Under the pieces are notes generated by a model that was given only the letters and a program-made list of their open reading frames with translations, was not told where the DNA came from and did no database searches. From NCBI RefSeq assembly GCF_003130795.1, contig NZ_CP029358.1, forward strand, positions 124,001 to 188,000: 64,000 bases of DNA. Reading direction: 5' to 3'. Below, one piece after another: positions 34,315 to 46,858 of this stretch; positions within the stretch are counted from its first letter, which is position 1; each line of letters starts with the position of its first letter. The position numbers and the translations under genes were made by a program. Source of the stretch: Azospirillum thermophilum (lineage in GTDB: Bacteria > Pseudomonadota > Alphaproteobacteria > Azospirillales > Azospirillaceae).

Positions 34315-36462
34315 TCAGTAGCCCGGCTGCTCGACAAGGGTGAAGACGAGCGTGCTGCGCGCGTCCACCATCAGCGGCCGGCCGGACAGGTAGATGCGCT
34401 CGTCCCCCGCCCCGTCCGCGCTGCGGGTGTCGAGCACGCAGCGCCAGCCGCGCCCGCCCGGCACCTCCGGCAGCAGGACCGACATCAGCTCCGCATGCGC
34501 GTTCAGCACGATCAGCAGGACGCCGTCCTCCAGCGGCTGGCCGTCCGGCCCGGCGTGGCGGCCGGCGCGGCCGTTCAGCAGCAGGCTGATGCAGCGCGCC
34601 TCGACGTTGCGCCAGTGCTCGGCCGTCTTCTCCTGCCCCTGCGGATTGTACCAGACGATGTCCTTCAGCCCGTTGGCCGCCACCTCGCGCCCGTGCAGGA
34701 ACAGCGGCCGGCGCAGCACCGGATGGGCCTTGCGCAGCGCGATCAGGCGCCTGACGAAGGCCAGCAGCGGCGCCCCGTCCTTCAACCCGCGCGCCCAGTC
34801 CAGCCAGGTCAGGTCGTTGTCCTGGCAATAGGCGTTGTTGTTGCCCTTCTGGCTGTGGTTCAGCTCGTCGCCCGCCAGCATCATCGGGGTGCCCTGCGAC
34901 AGCATCAGCGTGGCCAGCAGGTTGCGTTTCTGCCGCGCCCGCACCGCGAGGATGGCGGGGTCCGCCGTCTCCCCCTCCACGCCATAGTTGGCGGAGTGGT
35001 TGGCGGAATGGCCGTCGCGGTTCTCCTCCCCGTTGGCCCAGTTGTGCTTCTCGCTGTAGGAGACGAGGTCGTGCAGGGTGAAGCCGTCATGGGCGGTGAC
35101 GAAGTTGACGCTCGCCCAGGGGCGGCGCCCGCGCTTCTCGAACAGGTCGGCCGAGCCGGCGATGCGGCCGGCCAGCTCCGGCAGCATCCCCTGGTCGCCG
35201 CGCCAGTAGCGCCGCACCGTGTCGCGGAAGCGGTCGTTCCACTCCGCCCAGCCCGGCGGGAAGTTGCCGACCTGATAGCCGCCGGGGCCGACGTCCCAGG
35301 GCTCGGCGATCAGCTTCACCTCGGCCAGCACCGGGTCCTGGCGCACCGCGTCGAGGAAGCCCGACCCGGGGTCGTAGCCATAAGGCTCGCGCGCCAGCAC
35401 GGTGCCGAGGTCGAAGCGGAAGCCGTCGACATGCATGTCGGTGACCCAGTAGCGCAGGCTGTCCATCGCCATCTGCACGACGCGCGGATGGGCGAAGTTC
35501 AGCGTGTTCCCGGTCCCGGTGTCGTTGATGTAGAAGCGCGGGTTGTCCGGCAGCAGCCGGTAGTAGCTGAGGTTGTCGATGCCCTTGAAGCTCAGCGTCG
35601 GGCCCAGGTGGTTGCCCTCGGCGGTGTGGTTGTAGACCACGTCCAGGATGACCTCGATCCCCGCCTCGTGCAGGCGGGCGACCATGGTCTTGAACTCCGA
35701 CAGCACGCCGGTGGTCATGTAGCGCGGCTCCGGCGCGAAGAAGCCGATGCTGTTGTAGCCCCAGTAGTTGGTCATCCCGCGGGAGACGAGGTGCTGCTCG
35801 TCCGCCACCGCATGGACCGGCAGAAGCTCGACCGAGGTGATGCCCAGCGCCTTCAGGTAATCGACCACGGCATGGGTGGAGAGGCCGGCGAAGGTGCCGC
35901 GCAGCGGGGCCGGCACCTCCGGATGGCGCATGGTGAAGCCGCGGACATGCGTCTCGTAGACGATGGTGTCGGGCCAGGGGGTGGCGGGATGGCGGTCGCT
36001 GCCCCAGGTGAAGGCGCGGTCGACCACCCGGCATTTCGGCATGCCGCGGGCGTTGTCCCGCCGGTCGAAGGACAGATCCTCCCGCGTCGAGCCGACCCGG
36101 TAGCCGTAATGGGCGTCCGACCACTTGAAGCCGCCGAACAGCGCCTTCGCATAGGGATCGATCAGCAGCTTGTTGGGATTGAAGCGGTGCCCCGCCCCCG
36201 GCTCGTAGGGGCCGTGGACGCGGTAGCCGTAGAGCAGCCCCGGCCGGGCGTCCGGCAGATAGCCGTGCCAGACCTCGTCGGTATGCTCCGGCAGGGCGAT
36301 CCGCTCGATCTCCCGCTGGCCGGTCTTGTCGAACAGGCACAGCTCCACCTTCTCGGCATGGGCGGAGAACAGCGCGAAATTGACCCCGAACCCGTCCCAG
36401 GTGGCGCCCAGCGGATAGGGCTTGCCGGGCCAGACGGCGGTGCGCAGGGGAGCAGGGGGCAT
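34315..36462 (-). CDS. glgX: Glycogen debranching enzyme GlgX
   Basis: This 715-residue GH13 isoamylase-type enzyme hydrolyses alpha-1,6 branches of limit-dextrin glycogen. A CBM48 domain opens the protein (PLGATWDGFGVNFALFSAHA), and the catalytic barrel shows GFRFDLGTVLARE (Asp nucleophile), VKLIAEPWDVGPGGYQVG (Glu acid) and NFVTAHDGFTLHDLVSY (Asp). GlgX signatures such as WFDSDG-like NDLTWLDW near the C-terminal third are present. The ATG at 36462 is the first consistent start; longer frames read through a non-coding gap. Confidence 0.95.
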   Translation of the reverse strand: MPPAPLRTAVWPGKPYPLGATWDGFGVNFALFSAHAEKVELCLFDKTGQREIERIALPEHTDEVWHGYLPDARPGLLYGYRVHGPYEPGAGHRFNPNKLLIDPYAKALFGGFKWSDAHYGYRVGSTREDLSFDRRDNARGMPKCRVVDRAFTWGSDRHPATPWPDTIVYETHVRGFTMRHPEVPAPLRGTFAGLSTHAVVDYLKALGITSVELLPVHAVADEQHLVSRGMTNYWGYNSIGFFAPEPRYMTTGVLSEFKTMVARLHEAGIEVILDVVYNHTAEGNHLGPTLSFKGIDNLSYYRLLPDNPRFYINDTGTGNTLNFAHPRVVQMAMDSLRYWVTDMHVDGFRFDLGTVLAREPYGYDPGSGFLDAVRQDPVLAEVKLIAEPWDVGPGGYQVGNFPPGWAEWNDRFRDTVRRYWRGDQGMLPELAGRIAGSADLFEKRGRRPWASVNFVTAHDGFTLHDLVSYSEKHNWANGEENRDGHSANHSANYGVEGETADPAILAVRARQKRNLLATLMLSQGTPMMLAGDELNHSQKGNNNAYCQDNDLTWLDWARGLKDGAPLLAFVRRLIALRKAHPVLRRPLFLHGREVAANGLKDIVWYNPQGQEKTAEHWRNVEARCISLLLNGRAGRHAGPDGQPLEDGVLLIVLNAHAELMSVLLPEVPGGRGWRCVLDTRSADGAGDERIYLSGRPLMVDARSTLVFTLVEQPGY

Positions 36463-36623
36463 CAGGCCTCCATCCCCTCTCTCCCCTGAGGGAGAAAGGA
36501 GGCGACGCCAGGAGGCCGGAGGTGGGTGGTCATCATGGCAGGAGGCGCTTCGGGGGACGTTGAGGAGGCAAGATCTTCGATAAGAAAGCCTCCCCACTCC
36601 CCCGTCAAGCGCCGGGTGATATA
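36463..36623. other. Gap between glgB and glgX
   Basis: These 161 bases hold no supported gene. They include CTCTCCCCTGAGGGAGA, a small inverted repeat near 36479-36495, and an AT-rich patch near 36580. A separate promoter for glgX is possible. Confidence 0.35.
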
Positions 36624-38870
36624 TCAGGTTGGCCTGCGCTCCAGAATCAGCGTCCCCAGCGGCGGAATCGTCAGATCCAGCGAGTAGGGGCGGCCGTGCC
36701 AGCTCGTCTCCTCGGCGTCGAGGCCGCCGGCGTTGCCGACTCCGCTGCCGCCATACTCCGGCGCGTCGGTGTTCATCACCTCGGCATAGCGGCCGGGCAG
36801 CGGCACGCCGACGCGGTAGCCCTGGCGCGGAACCGGGGTGAAGTTGCACACCACGACCAGCACATGCTCCGGATCGTCGGCCTTGCGCAGGAAGCTGTAG
36901 ACCGAGTTCTCGTTGTCGTTCGATTCGATCCACTCGAAGCCCGACGGGTCGCAGTCGGTGCGGTGGAGCGCCGGCTGCGTCCGGTAGATGCGGTTCAGGT
37001 CGCGGATCAGGCTCTGGATGCCCTTGTGCGGCGCCTCCTCCAGCAGGTGCCAGTCCAGGCTCTGGTTGTAGTTCCACTCCCGCCACTGCGCGAACTCGCC
37101 GCCCATGAACAGCAGCTTCTTGCCGGGATGGGCGAACATGAAGCCGTAATAGGCGCGCAGGTTGGCGAACTTCTGCCAGTCGTCGCCCGGCATCTTGGCG
37201 ATCAGCGAGCCCTTGCCGTGCACCACCTCGTCATGGCTGAGCGGCAGGACGAAATTCTCCGAGAACTGATAGATCAGCCCGAAGGTCATGTCGTGGTGAT
37301 GGTAGCGGCGGTGGATCGGATCCTTCGACATGTAGTTCAGCGTGTCGTGCATCCACCCCATGTTCCACTTGTAGCCGAAGCCGAGCCCGCCGAGATACGT
37401 CGGCTTCGACACCATCGGCCAGGAGGTCGATTCCTCCGCCACCGTCATGGCACCGGCATTGTTGCCGTAGGCCAGTTCGTTCATCCGCTTGAGGAAGGCG
37501 ATGGCCTCCAGGTTCTCCCGCCCGCCGAAGCGGTTGGGGATCCACTCCCCCTCCTTGCGGCTGTAGTCGAGGTAGAGCATCGAGGCGACGGCATCGACGC
37601 GCAGCCCGTCCAGCCGGTAGTGGTCGAGCCAGAACAGCGCGTTGTCGAGCAGGAAGTTCGACACCTCCGTCCGCCCGAAATTGTAGATCAGCGTGTTCCA
37701 GTCCTGGTGGTAGCCCTGGCGCGGGTCGGCATGCTCATAGAGATGGGTTCCGTCGAACAGGCCGAGCCCGTGCTGGTCGGTCGGGAAATGGCCGGGCACC
37801 CAGTCCAGCAGGATGCCGATTCCCGCCCGGTGGCAGGCGTCGACGAAGGCCTTGAAATCCTCCGGCGTGCCGTGGCGGCTGGTCGGGGCGTAGAGCCCGA
37901 TCGGCTGGTAGCCCCAGGAGCCGTCGAACGGGTGCTCGGTGATCGGCAGCAGCTCGATATGGGTGAAGCCCATGTCGGTGACGTAGGGGATCAGCCGCTC
38001 CGCCAGCTCGGCATAGGTCAGGAAGCGGTTGTCCTCGTCGGGCGCCCGCATCCAGGAGCCGAGATGCACCTCGTAGATCGAGACCGGCGCCTTGCGGTCG
38101 GCGGTGGAGGCGCGGCTGCGCATCCACTCCTCGTCCTGCCACTGGTAGTGCGGCAGGCCGTGGACGACGGAGGCGGTCAGCGGCCGCATCTCCGCCTGGA
38201 AGGCGTAGGGGTCGGCCTTCAGCGGCAGCAGGTTGCCGCCCGGTCCCTTGATCTCGAACTTGTAGCGCTGGCCGACGCCGGCGTGCGGCACGAAGATCTC
38301 CCAGACGCCGACCTCCACGCGCTTGCGCATCGGCAGGCGGCGACCGTCCCAGTCGCAGAAGTCGCCGACCACGCTGACCCGCCGGGCGCTCGGCGCCCAG
38401 ACGGCGAAGGCGACGCCGGGCACGCCGTCCACCTCGCGCGGGTGGGCGCCCAGCCGCTCGTAGGCGCGCAGATGGGTGCCCTCGCCCAGCAGATGGATGT
38501 CCAGCTCGCCCAGCACCGGGCCGAAGCGGTAGGCATCCTCGAACTCCGTCGTCGTCAGCGGGAACTCCACCCGCAGGCGATAGCGGAAGCGCTGCGTGCG
38601 GTCGGCCAGCACGGCGATGAAGAAGCCGTCCTCATGGACGCGCTCCGCCTCGCCGGCCACCTCGCCGGTGGTGCTGTCGATCACCCAGACGCGCAGCGCG
38701 CCGGGGAGGAAGCTGCGGACCTCGACCGGCTCCCCTTCCCCGCCCTGGTGCATGCCGAGGATGGCGAAGGGATCGCCGTGATCGGCACGGACCACCGCCT
38801 CCACCCCGCCGCGCAGCGATGCGAGACGCTGCTCCTCGGCGCGGATTCCCGTGCGGACTTCATTCGGCAT
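36624..38870 (-). CDS. glgB: 1,4-alpha-glucan branching enzyme GlgB
   Basis: This 748-residue GH13 enzyme makes alpha-1,6 branches in glycogen. It has the two N-terminal beta modules of long GlgB forms (DPFAILGMH ... and [20 protein letters not shown]), and the barrel has [18 protein letters not shown] (nucleophile), [16 protein letters not shown] (acid) and [15 protein letters not shown] (Asp). It follows the treS-maltokinase gene by 63 bases, as in GlgE-type maltose-1-phosphate pathways where TreS, maltokinase and GlgB work together. Confidence 0.97.
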   Translation of the reverse strand: MPNEVRTGIRAEEQRLASLRGGVEAVVRADHGDPFAILGMHQGGEGEPVEVRSFLPGALRVWVIDSTTGEVAGEAERVHEDGFFIAVLADRTQRFRYRLRVEFPLTTTEFEDAYRFGPVLGELDIHLLGEGTHLRAYERLGAHPREVDGVPGVAFAVWAPSARRVSVVGDFCDWDGRRLPMRKRVEVGVWEIFVPHAGVGQRYKFEIKGPGGNLLPLKADPYAFQAEMRPLTASVVHGLPHYQWQDEEWMRSRASTADRKAPVSIYEVHLGSWMRAPDEDNRFLTYAELAERLIPYVTDMGFTHIELLPITEHPFDGSWGYQPIGLYAPTSRHGTPEDFKAFVDACHRAGIGILLDWVPGHFPTDQHGLGLFDGTHLYEHADPRQGYHQDWNTLIYNFGRTEVSNFLLDNALFWLDHYRLDGLRVDAVASMLYLDYSRKEGEWIPNRFGGRENLEAIAFLKRMNELAYGNNAGAMTVAEESTSWPMVSKPTYLGGLGFGYKWNMGWMHDTLNYMSKDPIHRRYHHHDMTFGLIYQFSENFVLPLSHDEVVHGKGSLIAKMPGDDWQKFANLRAYYGFMFAHPGKKLLFMGGEFAQWREWNYNQSLDWHLLEEAPHKGIQSLIRDLNRIYRTQPALHRTDCDPSGFEWIESNDNENSVYSFLRKADDPEHVLVVVCNFTPVPRQGYRVGVPLPGRYAEVMNTDAPEYGGSGVGNAGGLDAEETSWHGRPYSLDLTIPPLGTLILERRPT

Positions 38871-38933
38871 CGGCTGGACTCCCCTGGAACCACTCGTGGC
38901 GTGAACATACCGCCGGCGATATCGTCACACCAT

Positions 38934-42233
<3,300 letters not shown>

Positions 42234-42504
42234 CGGTGGAGCGCTTCCCCGGGCCAGTTGTTACGCGACGCGTCGCGACGCGCCGTCCTCGCGCAGACAC
42301 GGAGCCTTAAACAGGCTTGCCGGGCTGAAGGTTGCAATCTCCGGCGGCGTCGCCGCCACCCCCCAACTCGGGTAGGGGGCCGGACCCGTCCGGCGGCGAA
42401 GCGGACGTCGGAGTTAATCCGTCCGGTCAATGGTCGCTGGACAGGCTCGGGGTGCTTCGTTCACAAATCCTTCTTCCGCATGACCTTTCCGCCGGGACCG
42501 GAAG
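42234..42504. promoter_or_regulatory. Divergent promoter region, treS / second NCS2 permease
   Basis: These 271 bases contain a perfect 12-bp palindrome GCGACGCGTCGC (42265-42276) about 31 bases before the treS start, a possible operator. The rest is GC-rich and shows no coding support. Confidence 0.45.
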
Positions 42505-44223
42505 ATGAACGATCGCCCGCAGAACCTGCTCTACGCCGTGGACGAGCGGCCGCCGCCCCGCGTCCTGGGCGTGATGGCCATGCAGCACATGGTGCTGGGC
42601 CTGATGTTCATGATGTATCCGGTCATCGCGGCGGGCGAGATCGGACTGGACGCGGCGGCGCGGCAGGCGCTGGTGACGACGGCGACGCTGGCCGTCGGCT
42701 TCGCCACCATCCTGCAGGCCTCGCCGATCGGCAGCGGCTTCCTCGCCGTGGCCCTGCCGAACCCGCTGGTGCTGCCGGTCTTCGTCGGCGCGGCGCGCGC
42801 CGGCGGGCTGGGGGCGGCCTGCGGCACGCTGGCGGTGTGCGGCCTGATGCAGATGGGGCTGGCGCGCATGCTGCCGCGGCTGCGCGTGCTGTTCCCGCCG
42901 GAGGTCTGCGGCGTGGCGGTCACCATGCTCGGCGTGTCGATGATCGGCGGCGGCGTCCGGCGCTTCAGCGGCTTCGACCCGCAGACCATGACGGTCAGCG
43001 GCGGCTCGCTGGCGGTCGGCTTCGCCACCTTCGGCACCATCGCCGCGCTGTCGGTGTGGTCGAAGGGGCAGCTCCGGCTCTACGCCATGCTCGCCGGCTG
43101 CGTGCTCGGCTACGGGGCGGCGGCGGCGCTCGGCAAGCTGGGGCCGGAGGCCTGGACGGCGGTGGCCGACGCGCCGCTCCTCGGGCTGCCGGTGCCGCAC
43201 ATCCCGGCGCTGTCCTTCAGCTTCGACCTGCTGACCCCGCTGTTCATCGCGATCCTGCTGACGGTCACCGATTCCGTCGGCTGCTTCATCACCATGGACA
43301 AGATGAACAAGGCGCACTGGGCGCGCACCGACATGAAGGTGCTGAGCCGCGGCGTCTTCGCCGAGGGGCTGGCCAACACGCTGGCCGGCGCCGCCGGCAC
43401 CTTCGGCGTCGGGCTGTCCTCGGCCAACATCGGCCTGTCCTTCGCCAGCGGCGTCACGGCGCGCGTGGTCGGGATGGCCGCCGGCATCCTGCTGATCGCC
43501 GCCGCCTTCGTGCCGAAGCTGACCACCCTGCTGATCCATATGCCGGAGCCGGTGATCGGCGCCGTGCTGGTGTTCACCGCCGCCTGCCTGATCACCGCCG
43601 GGATGGAGCTGATCATGTCGCGCATGCTGAACGACCGGCGCATGCTGGTGATCGGCCTGTCGATGATCCTCGGCCTGTCGGTCCAGTCGGTCCCCGGCCT
43701 CTACAAGAGCCTGCCCGCCTGGTTCGAGCCGCTGGTCCATTCGGAGCTGACGGTGGGCGCCGTGGTGGCGCTGGTGCTGAACCTGCTGTTCCGCATCGGC
43801 ATCGCCAGGCGCGCCACGCTGGAGTTCCAGCCGGGGACGACCCCGCTCGGCGCCGTCTACGACTTCATGGAGCGGCAGGGCTCGCTCTGGGGAGCCCGGC
43901 GCGACGTGGTGCAGCGCGCCACCCAGGGGCTGGTCGAGGCGCTGGAGACCCTGCAGCAGAGCAACCCGCGCGGCGCCAGGGTGACGGTGGAGGCGACCTT
44001 CGACGAGCTGGCGCTGGACCTGCGCCTGCGCTACCCGGGCGCGGCGATGGTGCTGGAGCCGGCGGCGCTGGACATGGAGGCGCTGCTCGACAGCGACGAC
44101 CATGGGGCGCTCGACACCGCGCTGCGGCAGGTGTCGGCCACCCTGCTCACCCGCATCGCCGACCGCGTCTCCGCCTCCAACCGCAACGGCGAGGCGATGC
44201 TCTACCTGCATTTCGCCCACTGA
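42505..44223 (+). CDS. NCS2 nucleobase permease with fused C-terminal GHKL/RsbW-like domain (second copy)
   Basis: This 572-residue paralogue of the permease at 20951 shares the N-terminal YAVDERPPP signature and fold. TM1 has the QH motif (VMAMQHMVLGLMFMM), TM8 reads LLTVTDSVGCFITMDKMNKA, and TM10 reads GTFGVGLSSANIGLSFASGV. After about residue 440 comes the same type of soluble tail (QRATQGLVEALETLQQSNP ... VSATLLTRIADRVSASNRNG ... MLYLHF). Here TM8 has Thr/Asp where the first copy has Leu/Asn, so substrate specificity likely differs. No purine enzyme is adjacent to this copy. Confidence 0.88.
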   Translation: MNDRPQNLLYAVDERPPPRVLGVMAMQHMVLGLMFMMYPVIAAGEIGLDAAARQALVTTATLAVGFATILQASPIGSGFLAVALPNPLVLPVFVGAARAGGLGAACGTLAVCGLMQMGLARMLPRLRVLFPPEVCGVAVTMLGVSMIGGGVRRFSGFDPQTMTVSGGSLAVGFATFGTIAALSVWSKGQLRLYAMLAGCVLGYGAAAALGKLGPEAWTAVADAPLLGLPVPHIPALSFSFDLLTPLFIAILLTVTDSVGCFITMDKMNKAHWARTDMKVLSRGVFAEGLANTLAGAAGTFGVGLSSANIGLSFASGVTARVVGMAAGILLIAAAFVPKLTTLLIHMPEPVIGAVLVFTAACLITAGMELIMSRMLNDRRMLVIGLSMILGLSVQSVPGLYKSLPAWFEPLVHSELTVGAVVALVLNLLFRIGIARRATLEFQPGTTPLGAVYDFMERQGSLWGARRDVVQRATQGLVEALETLQQSNPRGARVTVEATFDELALDLRLRYPGAAMVLEPAALDMEALLDSDDHGALDTALRQVSATLLTRIADRVSASNRNGEAMLYLHFAH

Positions 44224-44263
44224 GCGGGCCGGGCGGAGCGCAGCGAATTCGGTGGGCGGGGGC

Positions 44264-45265
44264 TCAGTCGGCGGGGGCTGCGGCCTCCGTCGCCGTCGCC
44301 TCCGCCCGCGCGGCATAGCGGCGGGACATGGCGGCGCCGACCATCAGCTGGATCTGGTGGAAGATCATCACCGGCAGCAGCACCATGCCCACCGTCGCCG
44401 GGGCGAACAGGACGCCGGCCATCGGCACGCCGCTGACCAGCGACTTCTTGGAGCCGCAGAAGACGATCGCCGCCTCGTCCTCCCGGGAGAAGCCGAAACG
44501 CCGCGACAGGACGGTCGTCAGCGCCAGCAGCAGGCCCAGGATCACGGCGCAGACCACCGCCACGGTCAGCAGCGACACCGGCGGGATCTGGTGCCACAGC
44601 CCGCGGGTCACCGCCTCGCTGAAGGAGAGATAGACCACCAGCAGGATCGACCCGCGGTCGGTCACCTGCAGGATCCTCCTGTTGCGCGTCACCCAGCCTC
44701 CCAGCCAGCGGTGCAGCACCTGCCCCAGAACGAAGGGCAGCAGGAGCTGGGCGGCGATCGCCTCCAGCGATTCCAGCGACAGGCCGGCGCCGCTGGTCTT
44801 CATCAGCACCGCCACCAGCAGCGGCGTCACCGCGATGCCCACGATGTTGGAGATGGTGGAGCTGCACACCGCCGCCGCGACGTTGCCCCGCGCGATGGAG
44901 GTGAAGGCGATCGACGACTGCACGGTGGACGGCAGCAGGCAGAGGAACAGCACCCCGCTCGCCAGCGTCGGCGACAGCAGCCGCTCCGGCATCACCGCGG
45001 TCACCGCCAGCCCGAGCAGCGGGAAGATGGCGTAGGTCACCAGGAAGACCAGCAGGTGCAGCCGCCAGTGCGTGACGCCGCTGACCACCGCCTCGCGCGG
45101 CAGGCGGGCGCCGTGCAGGAAGAACAGCCAGGCGATCAGCAGGTCGGCGATCTGCCGCCCCACCTCGGCCGGCGGTCCGCTGATCGGCAGAAGGCTGGCG
45201 AGCAGCACGGTGCCGACCAGGAGCAGGGTGAAGAGGTCGACCGGCAGGCGCGGAATCCGGAACAT
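44264..45265 (-). CDS. Bile acid:sodium symporter (SBF/YfeH-like) family transporter
   Basis: This 333-residue inner-membrane protein has about ten helices and belongs to the SBF-like (PF13593) group. The helix-4 segment LFLCLLPSTVQSSIAFTSIARGN and the helix-9 segment IVFCGSKKSLVSGVPMAGVLF are the two broken-helix core motifs of the fold. Substrates of bacterial YfeH proteins are poorly known (organic anions are likely). It lies 148 bases after chrR on the same strand and may or may not share its transcript. Confidence 0.85.
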   Translation of the reverse strand: MFRIPRLPVDLFTLLLVGTVLLASLLPISGPPAEVGRQIADLLIAWLFFLHGARLPREAVVSGVTHWRLHLLVFLVTYAIFPLLGLAVTAVMPERLLSPTLASGVLFLCLLPSTVQSSIAFTSIARGNVAAAVCSSTISNIVGIAVTPLLVAVLMKTSGAGLSLESLEAIAAQLLLPFVLGQVLHRWLGGWVTRNRRILQVTDRGSILLVVYLSFSEAVTRGLWHQIPPVSLLTVAVVCAVILGLLLALTTVLSRRFGFSREDEAAIVFCGSKKSLVSGVPMAGVLFAPATVGMVLLPVMIFHQIQLMVGAAMSRRYAARAEATATEAAAPAD

Positions 45266-45413
45266 CGCGGCATCTTCGGCAAGGGATGGTCTGCGGACGC
45301 CCCGAGCGGAGCGTCCCCCTGTCCGTTGATAAGCACACGGCGCCTGACGTGCAAAGTGTAAATACCCGATGCGATCCGGACCCAGCCCGGCGGCCGGCGC
45401 AGGTCTCGCCGGG

Positions 45414-46100
45414 CTAAAGTCCGATGAAGGGCTGCATCAGCCGGCCCACCAGCCCGGTGAAGCGCAGCGGCGCATCGGTGGCGATCAGGCAGATGCAGTC
45501 CTCGTGGCTGTCGGCGATGGGCTGGTGCCGCGTCTCGCCGTCGGCCTCCGCGATGTCGCCCGCGGTATAGCGGCCGAGCTCGTCGGCATAGGAGCCGGCG
45601 AAGACCAGCGTCAGTTCCGTCCCGCCATGGCCGTGGTGGGGAAGCGCGGTGCCGGGCGCGATGCGCAGCAGATGCGCCGTGCCGCCGCGGGCGGTGCGCG
45701 GCATCACCTCGATGCGGCGGACGCCGGGCGCGATGCGCTGCCACCGCTGATCCATCCCCGGCCCGACATAGGAGCGCAGCGGCTCCGGCAGCAGCGCCGC
45801 GCCGTCCAGGGCGCGGCAGGGGTTGGGTGCGGGGAGGCGGACCGGGGCGGCATCCCGCCGCATCCAGCCGTCCGGCGCGTCGATGCGGGCGAAGAGGGAG
45901 GACAGCGCGTCCGCCGCCAGCGGCTCCGGCGCAAGCTCCTCCAGCAGGGCGCCGCCCAGCGCGTCGATCTCGGCGGCGGCGGCGCGGCAGAGCGGGCAGC
46001 GGGCGAGATGGGTCGCCACCGCCAGGGACAGGGCCTCGCCCAGGCTGCCGGACCCATAGGCGACCAGCAGGGCGTCGCTCGGATGGTGTTTCGGCATCAT
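45414..46100 (-). CDS. chrR: Zinc-binding anti-sigma factor ChrR
   Basis: This 228-residue anti-sigma factor of ECF sigma RpoE has an N-terminal zinc anti-sigma domain (AVATHLARCPLCRAAAAEI with the HxxxCxxC ligands near residues 31-38) and a C-terminal cupin (ALPHHGHGGTELTLVFAGSYADE with a second metal site). In Rhodobacter, singlet oxygen triggers ChrR loss and frees RpoE. It overlaps rpoE by 4 bases (ATGA). A second ATG at 46097 is possible. Confidence 0.94.
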   Translation of the reverse strand: MMPKHHPSDALLVAYGSGSLGEALSLAVATHLARCPLCRAAAAEIDALGGALLEELAPEPLAADALSSLFARIDAPDGWMRRDAAPVRLPAPNPCRALDGAALLPEPLRSYVGPGMDQRWQRIAPGVRRIEVMPRTARGGTAHLLRIAPGTALPHHGHGGTELTLVFAGSYADELGRYTAGDIAEADGETRHQPIADSHEDCICLIATDAPLRFTGLVGRLMQPFIGL

Positions 46101-46705
46101 GGGTCTTCATCTCCAAGAGCCTTGCGGATCTTGCCGAGGGCAAGGCGCAGGCGCGACTTCACGGTTCCAAGGGGCAGGTTCAGGCGTTCGGCGATCGCCG
46201 GATGGGCGAGGTCGGCGAAGAAGGACAGCCGCACCACCTCCGCCTGTTCCGGCGACAGGCCGGCGAGCGCCGCCCGCAGCCGGCGCGCCCGCTGTCCGGC
46301 GGCCAGCAGGGCGTCGGCCGGCGGCCGGTCGTCCTCCTGCTGCTCCAGCAGCTCGTCCGACACCTCCGGGTGACGCTCCCGGCGCAGGGCGTCGATGCGC
46401 AGGTTGCGGGCGATGGTGAAGACCCAGGTGGCCGGCTCCGCCCGGGCGGGGTCGTAGAGCCCGGCCTTGCGCCACACCGTCAGCATCGTCTCCTGCGCCA
46501 GATCCTCCGCCCGCGCCTGCGGCATCCCGAGCTTCAGCATGTAGGCCTTCACCCGCGGGGCGAAATGCCCGAACAGCAGGGCGAAGGCCTGCCGGTCGTG
46601 CCGCTCCGCCACCGCCCGCAGGGCGGCGGCCAGAGGCTCGACGGCCGCGCCGTCGGGCGGCGGGTCGGGCGGGGGCGTCACGGGTTGGGCTGCGGTCGCG
46701 AACAT
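46097..46705 (-). CDS. rpoE: ECF RNA polymerase sigma factor RpoE (ECF11, ChrR-linked)
   Basis: This 202-residue sigma factor has region 2 (FALLFGHFAPRVKAYMLKLG ... EDLAQETMLTVWRKAGLYDP) and region 4 (LSPEQAEVVRLSFFADLAHP ... LNLPLGTVKSRLRLALGKIR). The ChrR partner and the region 4 sequence place it in the singlet-oxygen response group. The ATG at 46705 is preceded by its own target-type promoter (46712-46739), pointing to positive autoregulation. The probable regulon lies 2-10 kb to the right. Confidence 0.94.
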   Translation of the reverse strand: MFATAAQPVTPPPDPPPDGAAVEPLAAALRAVAERHDRQAFALLFGHFAPRVKAYMLKLGMPQARAEDLAQETMLTVWRKAGLYDPARAEPATWVFTIARNLRIDALRRERHPEVSDELLEQQEDDRPPADALLAAGQRARRLRAALAGLSPEQAEVVRLSFFADLAHPAIAERLNLPLGTVKSRLRLALGKIRKALGDEDP

Positions 46706-46711
46706 GCCCCC

Positions 46712-46739
46712 TCTACGCAGGCTCCCGGCGATCGGATCA
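46712..46739 (-). promoter_or_regulatory. RpoE-type (ECF11) promoter of rpoE-chrR
   Basis: On the minus strand TGATCC (46739-46734) is followed after exactly 16 bases by CGTAGA (46717-46712), just before the rpoE start at 46705. The -35/-10 pair and its spacing recur before the two arms of the lipid-modification cluster. Confidence 0.85.
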
Positions 46740-46858
46740 CACGAACCTTTCGCAGACGATTTTTTGCGGCCCGGCCGGCCGGCCGGCGGGGAACCGGGCA
46801 TGCCGGACCGCGGTTGCCGTCCGGAGACCGACCGATCCGACCGGCAATGGAGACAGCC

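Noticed and set aside
42265..42276. GCGACGCGTCGC palindrome as a defined operator of treS
   Set aside because: Such 12-bp GC palindromes can arise by chance in this composition and no regulator or second copy supports it; noted only within the intergenic entry.
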